Below, piece by piece: positions 26,193 to 32,683 of a DNA stretch of 64,000 nt. Source of the stretch: Sphingobacteriales bacterium (lineage in GTDB: Bacteria; Bacteroidota; Bacteroidia; Chitinophagales; UBA2359); the NCBI GenBank assembly GCA_016700115.1, contig CP064999.1, forward strand, positions 4,278,001-4,342,000. Direction: 5' to 3'. Position numbers and translations under genes: made by a program. A model generated the notes under the pieces. It made no database searches and had not been told where the DNA came from. It worked only from the letters and a program-made list of their open reading frames with translations. Numbering within the stretch: position 1 is the stretch's first letter; every line of letters starts with the position of its first letter.

Positions 26193-27076
26193 TATTCAAA
26201 TAATCCTTTGTTTGCTTTTAACGCATCATAGCGTTTAATCGTTAAGTCAATATAATCTTTGTTTAAATCGCAACCGATGTATTTTCTCTCACCGATTATT
26301 GTTGAAGCAATTCCGGTTGTTCCGCCTCCATTGAATGGATCAAAAATGATATCGCCCGGTTTTGTTGATGCTAAAACAATTCGTTTGAGTAATGCTAAAG
26401 GTTTTTGTGTCGGATGTTTCCCAAATTCTTTCTCGCTTGGTGCAGGTGTCGGAATACTCCAAACGCTACGCATTTGCAAGTCTGGTTTTTTAATGTTGTC
26501 TTCTGGAAAACGACCGTTTTTCATTGCTTCATAGTTGAAGTAATGTTTTGCTTTTTTGTCTTTGCGTGCCCACAAAATTGTCTCGTGAGATGCTGTGAAA
26601 AAGCGACATGAAAGATTGGGCGAAGCATTTGGCTTGAACCAAGTAATATCGTTTAGAAGATGAAATCCAAGTTTTTGAAGTAAAAATCCGCACTGATAAA
26701 TACTGTGGTATGTTCCGCTAATCCAAATTGTTCCTTCGGGTTTTAGAACCCGTTTGCACTCTTTGATCCAAGTTTCGTGGAAGTTTAAATCGTCTTCAAA
26801 TCCATTTGATTTGTCCCACTTGCCTTTGTTTACGCTTACCATTCGTCCGTTTTGGCAAGTGAAACCGTCATTTGAAAGCATATAGGGTGGGTCAGCAAAA
26901 ATCATATCGAGGTAATTGTCGGGGAAACGACTCATTACTTCTAAACTGTCGTCATTGTAAAGAGCAAAATCGTCCGTTTTGTAAACGGGTTTAATGCTCC
27001 GTTGAACTCCATTTTTTGAAATATAGCCGACTAAGTCCTCTAAAACCAAATTATTTATAGTTGTATTTTCTTCCAT
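26192..27076 (-). CDS. DpnA-like site-specific DNA methyltransferase
   Basis: A 294-residue beta-class methyltransferase: the catalytic FADPPYMLSNDGFTCQNG near residue 60 precedes the SAM-binding FDPFNGGGTTG near residue 250. The segments VNKGKWDKS, TIWISGTYHSIYQCG, LNDITWFKPNASPNLSCRFF and GKHPTQKPLALL resemble DpnA/HinfI-type adenine methyltransferases closely. It is transcribed first, followed by the MutH-like nuclease with overlapping stop and start. The two form a compact R-M module between an attC-like site (27190) and the double-IS site. Confidence 0.88.
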   Translation of the reverse strand: MEENTTINNLVLEDLVGYISKNGVQRSIKPVYKTDDFALYNDDSLEVMSRFPDNYLDMIFADPPYMLSNDGFTCQNGRMVSVNKGKWDKSNGFEDDLNFHETWIKECKRVLKPEGTIWISGTYHSIYQCGFLLQKLGFHLLNDITWFKPNASPNLSCRFFTASHETILWARKDKKAKHYFNYEAMKNGRFPEDNIKKPDLQMRSVWSIPTPAPSEKEFGKHPTQKPLALLKRIVLASTKPGDIIFDPFNGGGTTGIASTIIGERKYIGCDLNKDYIDLTIKRYDALKANKGLFE

Positions 27077-27189
27077 TATTTCTCTCTGTCGTTAGGTTCC
27101 AAATTTAATTAAAAAGTCGTCTCGGTCGCTCTGAAATGTCAGAAAGTTGTTCACTTGTCAGTCAATGGTGTGCGGTGTAGTAGCATTAC

Positions 27190-27323
27190 TGCCAACGTTT
27201 TGGCGCTTGGCGCAGTGGCGGATTTCGGAGCACAAAACTGTCAATACACCACAAATGTTGATGCGAGGTAGAATGTTCAATTAACCACTTCACCCGCCAT
27301 TGTGCCAAACGCCTGTTACCGGC
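27190..27323 (-). other. Intact attC-like recombination site
   Basis: Outer boxes are TGCCAACG (left) and TGTTACCGGC (right). Inner arms GGCGCTTGGCGCAGTGGCGG and CCGCCATTGTGCCAAACGCC pair with a few mismatches. The central part carries ACTGTCAATACACC and GAAGTGG-type segments shared with the other sites. It begins 7 bases after the stop of the DUF3825-like gene and lies about 110 bases upstream of the methyltransferase gene. The GC content is clearly above that of the surrounding DNA. Confidence 0.68.
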
Positions 27324-27330
27324 TGGGCTT

Positions 27331-28542
27331 TTAAATTTTGTCAGGATTTAACCAATATTCATCAGGTTTAGCAATTAGTCTTGCGTTTTGATATGCTGCG
27401 TCAAGTGGTAAAATTGTCTGCGGTAAATAAATTTGATTTGTTGTGTCTGGGTCAAGAATTAATGCAAAGTCAGGTTTCTCAGTAAATGAACCGCTTAAAT
27501 AAATTGGCATTAACAATTGAATTTTATTGTCCTGCGGTCTATACTGGGGAACAATGAACTTATAGTTACGCTGTGCAATTGCGACTGCATAGTTAATTGC
27601 ATTATCTAAGGCTCTTGCAAGTTCATCATTTTTCTTTGATTGGTAGTCAGCAGGAAAACGGTCTTTCCTTTCTTCAATTATGTGTTCAAATTTTTCGAAG
27701 CTGCGGTCAATTATCCAACTTGTTTGAAAAATCACTTCATTGATGTCGTTGAAAAAAGAAGGCTTTTGGGGTAGTTGGTCTAAGTTTTTTATTTGAGTGC
27801 CATTGACTTTAAAACCGAGCTTAATTAAGTCAGTCAAGCTTTTTAATCTAAATGGATTACGAAATGTTGTTTCGTCATCATCTACAATTACTTCCGAAAC
27901 GATAAATATTTCGTGAAAATACTTATCAAGCAAATTTGAGTTAAACACCATATACTTCTTGTCGTCACCTACAAGAATTTTCCCAGGTTCTCTTTTCAGT
28001 TTTTCAAATATGTTTTCAATATAAGCCTTAAGGATTGGATGAGGAATGCCTGATTTGTGATAATGATAAGTCCATTTTTCAGGAATTGTATTGTCGGCAA
28101 GGTCTTCAAGAAATGCGTAACCATCGTTCCAATTTTCAAACGAAAAATCTCCCATTCGGAACGAAGTCTTATCCTTTACTTCTTCTTTAAATTCCTTAAA
28201 TGTCCCAAAGTCCACACCTGAATAATTTTGGTCAATGCGTTGTCTGTAAAACCATCCAAGAATGTCGTGTCCATCTGCATTTTTATACCCCGTAGAAAAC
28301 AGAATGTATGTAGCGTTCGCTTTTGTCAAGTTACTACCGTCTCTGTCGTTTGGGAAGCCGAATTTATTTAAGTAACGGATGGTGTTATTTTGAATTTGCT
28401 CATTAACTAATTTGTCAAGCACAGTCTGATTAACAGTCTGCGTAGTGCCTGTCAAATGTGCCTGTAATTCGGCAATGAAAGTCCGAATATTTTTCATGAA
28501 CCCAAGTCCAACGATGCCGTTTTTTGTCTGTTGTGTTGCCAT
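27331..28542 (-). CDS. DUF3825-like domain protein
   Basis: A 403-residue soluble protein. The central and C-terminal portions (NGYKNADGHDILGWFYR-type segment at about residues 84-100, GYAFLEDLADNTIPEKW, and the end IYLPQTILPLDAAYQNARLIAKP) resemble what I recall of the DUF3825 domain, which has no established biochemical function. No signal peptide, membrane segment or nucleotide-binding motif is visible. It is a single-gene cassette, followed 7 bases after its stop by an attC-like site and preceded by the box GCCGGTAACATC. Confidence 0.5.
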   Translation of the reverse strand: MATQQTKNGIVGLGFMKNIRTFIAELQAHLTGTTQTVNQTVLDKLVNEQIQNNTIRYLNKFGFPNDRDGSNLTKANATYILFSTGYKNADGHDILGWFYRQRIDQNYSGVDFGTFKEFKEEVKDKTSFRMGDFSFENWNDGYAFLEDLADNTIPEKWTYHYHKSGIPHPILKAYIENIFEKLKREPGKILVGDDKKYMVFNSNLLDKYFHEIFIVSEVIVDDDETTFRNPFRLKSLTDLIKLGFKVNGTQIKNLDQLPQKPSFFNDINEVIFQTSWIIDRSFEKFEHIIEERKDRFPADYQSKKNDELARALDNAINYAVAIAQRNYKFIVPQYRPQDNKIQLLMPIYLSGSFTEKPDFALILDPDTTNQIYLPQTILPLDAAYQNARLIAKPDEYWLNPDKI

Positions 28543-28585
28543 TATATTATTTGTTTAATGTTTGTAGTCTGTCTGTTTAGCCTTG

Positions 28586-28642
28586 CCGGTAACATCTGTA
28601 TAAACGCAACTTTAGTGTAAACAATTCCAAACTTGCGTTTAT
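28586..28642 (-). other. Variant attC-like half-site with a perfect 10-bp stem
   Basis: The box GCCGGTAAC (28586-28593) is followed by ATAAACGCAA (28600-28609) and its perfect complement TTGCGTTTAT (28633-28642). This has the order of the left half of the other sites, but the inner sequence is unrelated and no GTT-type box is evident further right. It lies between the recombinase remnant and the DUF3825-like gene. Confidence 0.4.
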
Positions 28643-28772
28643 TTCCGCCTTATCCGTAGAGTTTGTCAACTCCCAAAAACAATAAATTGTCATTTTAGAA
28701 AGAGTAAACTTTGGTTTTAATATTCTGATAAACAGGACATTCTAAAACACAGACAAAGTTAAACATTGAACA

Positions 28773-29273
28773 TTATATATCCAAACTATCTAACGGACTT
28801 TTTATTTGGTCGAAACCTTTGGTGGTTACGTGAGTATATACTTCTGTGGTTTTAGAGCTTTCGTGTCCCAACAATACCTGTATGTAGCGCAAATCTGTCC
28901 CGTTTTCCAATAGATGAGTTGCAAAACTATGGCGCAAAGTATGAACGCTTACTTTCTTTTTTATCCCAGCTTTTTTACAAACTTCTTGAAAAAATGCCTG
29001 TATGCTTCTTGTCGAATACGGCCCGCCTTCTTGCCCTTCAAATAACCACTCTTTGGGTTTGTATTCTTTAAAATAAGATCGCAATAAGTCAAGGGTTTTG
29101 ATAGAGAGCAATGTATAGCGGTCTTTTTTCCCTTTACCTTGCTCTATTCTGATTTGCTTTCTTTCGGAGTCAATATCTTTAATTTTTAAATTGATGAGTT
29201 CGCTAATTCGAAATCCTGCCGAATATATTGTCGTCAGGATTGCTTTGTGTTTTAGACTTTTTGCTTGTTTTAA
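28773..29273 (-). pseudogene. C-terminal half of a tyrosine recombinase (Xer/integrase type)
   Basis: The frame is open for 166 codons but is cut off by a TGA upstream, so the N-terminal DNA-binding domain is missing. All C-terminal catalytic residues are present: Arg in AGFRISELINL, Lys in GKGKKDRYTLL, HTLRHSFATHLL, LLGHESSKTTEVYTHV (His and the Tyr nucleophile). The ending IKSPLDSLDI recalls the RSPLDxL tail of IntI enzymes, but the extra segment between the KKDR and HTLRH blocks that defines integron integrases is absent. It is the only recombinase in the array. Confidence 0.8.
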
Positions 29274-29595
29274 TCATAAAACCTTCGTTTATTTCTTTAT
29301 TGCGAGTGATAAACGCAATAAATAGGGCAAATACAAAAAGCAACTTCTATTAGCAACTATTTTGAGTGCGTTTTTTTGTTTCGTCAAAGTTGCCCGTTAC
29401 AAATTGTCAGCAAAGCAGTGCCAGATAGGTGTTGATACCCATCTTCTTACCCTCGTTTTTGTATTGAAGCGGAAAAATGGTAAGCGGCATCCTATAAATG
29501 TGGGGTAATTTATTATTGGTACAAATGTGCCATATCTGTTTTAACAATCAAACTTTTTATTCTGCGTTTTTGAGTAATTTTTTACTTAGATGATA
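29274..29595. other. Gap without recognisable gene, left of the IS right end
   Basis: The expected N-terminal domain of the recombinase is not found in any frame here. A 7-base inverted repeat TATTGCG/CGCAATA lies at about 29299-29321 and shares AAACGCAA with the variant site at 28600. A short GTTGCCCGTTAC segment near 29389 may be a worn attC-like box. Confidence 0.4.
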
Positions 29596-29674
29596 GCGTT
29601 CTTGTATTCTATAGGACGATACTGAAATCAATACTGGATTTTAGTGGTTTTTGAGTAGTAGTGCAGCAGTTACC
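29596..29674 (+). mobile_element. Right-end remnant of the IS1182-type element
   Basis: It matches the terminal bases of the IS at 23768-25557 (TTTTAGTGGTTTTTGAGTAG, then AGTGCAGCAGTT) and is followed by ACCCGTGTTAGCAGCAG, an attC-like GTT-type box. It is the rightmost copy of this end in the array. Confidence 0.6.
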
Positions 29675-29691
29675 CGTGTTAGCAGCAGTAC

Positions 29692-29820
29692 TTATTTGGT
29701 TTCTGTTTTTGTTGTCGTGTCAGTTTGAATAATTGTCCCATTTGATTTTATATTGTCAAGGTTTTTGAATGCGTAATAATGCTGTCTTTTAAATGTCTTC
29801 GGTTTTGGAGTGATTTCCTG
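29692..29820 (-). pseudogene. C-terminal fragment of an unidentified gene
   Basis: About 42 codons are open on the minus strand and read plausible protein (EITPKPKTFKRQHYYAFKNL, ending TTTKTETK and TAA at 29692). The stop lies about 9 bases from an attC-like box, as for complete cassette genes. Upstream, the sequence changes to GC-richer DNA (GAAACGGACC at about 29828), so the 5' part has been lost. Confidence 0.45.
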
Positions 29821-29917
29821 TCCCCCGAAACGGACCTTTCAACGAAGCGCTAAACTCGCTAAAGCCCTTGTCTGCCCTGTGTTTTATGCCCATTGTAGCA
29901 CGTTAATTATTTCTCAC

Positions 29918-30298
29918 CTATTCGTCCGATTGTACAAGAGGTTTGAAACCACCATAGACCATTCTACTGGCATCAAAAATCAATTTTTCAGGATTGGTCA
30001 ATGGTGCGACTAATTCTGTCATTCTTGGGTCTGCGGGAACTTTTTTGTTGGCTAAATCACCTATCTCTTTTAAAGGAAAAACAACCCAACCAAATACAAT
30101 TTCTTCGTCTTCTTTTGCATCTACGGTTTCTATAAAGGATTTCGTGCCTTCTAAAGATAAATCGTCACCAACGAATTCGAAATATGCAATTGCGCCATAC
30201 TCTTTCCAAATTTCAGCCACTTTTTCAGCCACTTTTTTGTACTCGTTCAAATAAATTCGAGGAATTGGAAGAACGAAGCCGTCTATGTAGTTTTTCAA
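29918..30298 (-). CDS. DUF1428 (YbaA-like) family protein
   Basis: A 126-residue protein that closely follows the Escherichia coli YbaA pattern: MKNYIDGFVLPIPR, an FVGDD segment, KEDEEIVFGWVVFPLKE, VPADPRMTELV, and SRMVYGGFKPLV near the end. The length is normal. The family has a ferredoxin-like dimeric barrel fold and no firmly known function. It is the first (rightmost) complete gene of the minus-strand array. The box GGTGCTAACAT about 110 bases upstream is the last recognisable cassette boundary. Confidence 0.85.
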   Translation of the reverse strand: MKNYIDGFVLPIPRIYLNEYKKVAEKVAEIWKEYGAIAYFEFVGDDLSLEGTKSFIETVDAKEDEEIVFGWVVFPLKEIGDLANKKVPADPRMTELVAPLTNPEKLIFDASRMVYGGFKPLVQSDE

Positions 30299-30760
30299 GT
30301 TTGTGTCTTTTAGGTTAAGTATTCAATTCTTCTTTTTGTCTAATGTGCTACAATAAAACAGTCATAAACAATAGAAGTTTGTTATTTCGTTTGGTCGTCA
30401 TAGTATTGGTGCTAACATATACCTATATGCAACTCATTTGGCATTTTCATTCAAATAAAATCTATTCAAGGGCCTTGACACTGCAATGTTAAACTATTTT
30501 TTTCACATCTATGATAGCTTTTTCTCTTATTTTAAATTTTTTTCTTGCGGTTACTACATGCATTGTTTCCAGCCTATAAGTTCTTTATACAGGTTTGAAA
30601 TTCTAAATCCTGATTAAGACAGGCAAAGTTTATTGATAACTAATATATTTAAGGGGATGTGTTAATTTGTGGTTTATTGTTTGATTTTCACCTGCTAATA
30701 CATTATATATTTATACGCTTTTTGTATTATTTTACTCCTTTCTGTATATTATTCTTCAAA
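30299..30760. other. Gene-free right border of the cassette array
   Basis: No credible gene is seen. The box GGTGCTAACAT at 30408-30418 has the AAC form of the attC-like left boxes and is the rightmost one in the window. DNA to its right is very AT-rich and lacks array features. No integrase gene or attI-like site could be identified here, although this is where one would be expected given the gene orientation. Confidence 0.4.
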
Positions 30761-30762
30761 TT

Positions 30763-31133
30763 CCACCGGTGTTTTTTTTCATTCCACCAGTGTTTTTTAA
30801 TTTTCCACCGGAGTTTTTTTTCAAACCACCGGTGTTTTTTAAAATTCCATCACAGTTTTTTTTCAAACCACCAGTGTTTTTTAATTTTCCACCGGAGTTT
30901 TTTTTCATTCCACCAGTGTTTTTTAATTTTCCACCGGAGTTTTTTTTCATTCCACCAGTGGTTTTTTATTTTCCACCGGAGTTTTTTTTCATTCCACAAG
31001 TGGTTTTTTATTTTCCACCGGAGTTTTTTTTCAAACCACCAGTGGTTTTTTATTTTCCACCGGAGTTTTTTTTCAAACCACCAGTGGTTTTTTATTTTCC
31101 ACCGGAGTTTTTTTTCATTCCACCGGTGGTTTT
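30763..31133. repeat. 21-bp tandem repeat, 18 units in exact register
   Basis: Units begin every 21 bases from 30763 to 31120 with CCACC(G/A)G(T/A)G followed by a T-run and a short variable linker (ATT, CAAA or similar). No insertion or deletion breaks the period. From the second unit, CCACCAGTG-type and CCACCGGAG-type units alternate, giving a 42-base higher-order period. Complete units contain the palindromic core CCACCGGTGG or close variants. Several reading frames stay open only because the period is a multiple of three, so coding is not supported. Confidence 0.9.
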
Positions 31134-31433
31134 AGAACTATAAGGTTGAGTTTGGGGGATAACAGCTTTTTAAGAAAACCGACCGGTTGATAATTGGAGC
31201 TTTAATTCTGATAAAAAACTGATAGTAATAATGGAGCTGTTCCTGATTATTGGGCTGTTTCAGATTTCTATTGAAATTTCAAGGAACTGCATAATTTTAA
31301 GTAGCAAGATAAAATCGGAAACCCTTAGCAATAAGGTTTTTAAATTGAATATAGGCGCAAGTTATGTTTTAGAAAATGAGAACTCCGCAGATATTTTTAC
31401 CATTTATAACTATAAAATTGTCTTTCCAAAGAT

Positions 31434-31676
31434 TTTTGAAACAGGTTTTAGTCCGTTTCTTACTTCATGTCTGATTATTGAAGTAAGAAATGACCGGTTT
31501 CTTGTTTCTTAAAAAATTTTTGAAACAAGAAACAGACGGGTTCTTGTTTCGTTGATGATTTTTTAAGTAAGAAATACCCTGTTTCTTGTTTTAATTCTTA
31601 AAAATGAAGTTGGAAACGATCCGTTTCTTGTTTCATTTTCTATTTTTGAAACGAGAAATGAGCCAATTCCTATTCC
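31434..31676. repeat. Cluster of about six related hairpins
   Basis: Successive imperfect palindromes share the form GAAACAAGAAA-N6-8-TTTCTTGTTTC: at about 31434, 31480, 31520, 31562, 31608 and 31647. Arms vary (GAAGTAAGAAAT, GAAACGAGAAAT) but keep the pairing. A single copy of the same hairpin type occurs at 59588-59620. Their position, between the 21-bp repeat and the DUF4920 gene, has no coding sequence; a 93-codon frame here is rejected. Confidence 0.75.
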
Positions 31677-31908
31677 ATTGTTCCCTTTAATTATAATGTT
31701 AAAGGCTGTAATTCTGAAAGTTTAATATGAATTCTATTTTTTAGGGTTTTGGCTGCTTTTTGAAGTTGTAAGCATATATTTGAGGTTCATTTATTTACCA
31801 AAAAATTGCTGTGAATTTGAACAACCATTTAGTTGGGTATTAATTTTTCCGTTTTTCCCGGCAAAATGAGTTAATTTTGCCGGATTGATTTACCTTTTAA
31901 AAACAAAG

Positions 31909-32412
31909 ATGAGAACTTTTTCTGCCGCTATTGTTTTAATGTTTTTATTCATTTTTAGTTCGATTTCTTGTAATAAGTCCGCTGTTAAAAGCAAAGAATT
32001 GGCTGCTGACACTTCTAAATATCAGTATTTTGGTGAAAAAATTTATGAGCAAAATGTGTTGCCCTTAGAGGAAGTTCTGAACAAAATGCAACAAGAAAAC
32101 CTGACTGAACTGGAGGCAAAAGTAAGCGGAACAGTTCTCGAAGTTTGTCAGGTTAAAGGATGCTGGATGACCCTTGAAACTCCGGACGAAGGGGAAATGC
32201 GGGTTACTTTTAAAGATTATGGTTTTTTTATGCCCAAGGACATAGCCGGCAAAACAGTAGTGATTGAAGGAACTGCAGAATTGGTAACCACATCGGTAGA
32301 AGATTTAAAGCACTATGCCGAAGACGCAGGTCAAACTCAGGAAGAAATTGACCAAATTACAGAGCCGGAGGATGAAATAACTTTTGAGGCATTTGGGGTA
32401 ATCATTAAATAA
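31909..32412 (+). CDS. DUF4920 family lipoprotein
   Basis: A 167-residue protein with a signal peptide ending in a lipobox (MRTFSAAIVLMFLFIFSSISC). The mature part carries the DUF4920 features: an OB-like region with EAKVSGTVLEVCQVKGCWMT (two conserved cysteines and a Trp), MRVTFKDYGFFMPKDIAGK, and VVIEGTAEL. The function is unknown; the Cys pair and the fold suggest metal or redox binding. The ATG at 31909 is chosen because the signal peptide begins there; an upstream ATG at 31885 adds 8 residues. A TAATTTTG -7-like element lies at 31872-31879. Confidence 0.85.
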   Translation: MRTFSAAIVLMFLFIFSSISCNKSAVKSKELAADTSKYQYFGEKIYEQNVLPLEEVLNKMQQENLTELEAKVSGTVLEVCQVKGCWMTLETPDEGEMRVTFKDYGFFMPKDIAGKTVVIEGTAELVTTSVEDLKHYAEDAGQTQEEIDQITEPEDEITFEAFGVIIK

Positions 32413-32434
32413 TGAATATTTTTTAGTTCGTCTT

Positions 32435-32465
32435 TTTGTTTTTCAAAACAAAATTTATACCTTTG
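32435..32465 (+). promoter_or_regulatory. Bacteroidota-type promoter of tRNA-Lys
   Basis: TTTG at 32435-32438 is followed after 19 bases by TACCTTTG at 32458-32465, matching the TTTG-N19-TAnnTTTG consensus. The mature tRNA starts 23 bases downstream. Confidence 0.6.
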
Positions 32466-32487
32466 CCTCGCCAAAAAATGGCTGGAA

Positions 32488-32560
32488 GATTCAGTAGCTC
32501 AGTAGGTAGAGCACATCCCTTTTAAGGATGGGGTCCTGGGTTCGAGCCCCAGCTGAATCA
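32488..32560 (+). tRNA. tRNA-Lys (TTT anticodon)
   Basis: A 73-base cloverleaf: acceptor stem GATTCAG/CTGAATC, D arm GCTCAGTAGGTAGAGC, anticodon stem CATCC/GGATG with loop CTTTTAA (anticodon TTT), variable loop GGGTC, T arm CTGGGTTCGAGCCCCAG, and discriminator A. CCA is not encoded. A strong terminator follows 11 bases later. Confidence 0.96.
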
Positions 32561-32570
32561 CTTAACAATA

Positions 32571-32616
32571 AATCCGCTTAAACTCTTCTCAGATTTGTTT
32601 AAGCGGATTTTTTTTG
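32571..32616 (+). terminator. Rho-independent terminator of tRNA-Lys
   Basis: AATCCGCTTAAAC pairs perfectly with GTTTAAGCGGATT and is followed by eight T residues. Confidence 0.85.
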
Positions 32617-32683
32617 CCCATGTAAATGCTTCTATACTAAAAGGCGGGCAAAAAATGCTGTTAGCCTCACGGTTCAGGTTGAA

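Noticed and set aside
28773..29273. Genuine integron integrase (intI)
   Set aside because: The IntI-specific segment between the KKDR and HTLRH blocks is missing and the N-terminal half is lost; only the general tyrosine recombinase call is supported.
30763..31133. Possible CRISPR array
   Set aside because: The units are directly adjacent with only 2-4 variable bases between them, so there are no spacers, and no cas genes are present.
30659..31143. Long Phe/Pro-rich open frames on the plus strand and a Lys/Gly-rich frame on the minus strand
   Set aside because: They are produced by the 21-bp repeat, whose length is a multiple of three, so several frames stay open at once; no start signal or domain supports coding.
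31231..31512. 93-codon plus-strand frame
   Set aside because: It runs into the hairpin cluster, has no recognisable features and no credible start context.
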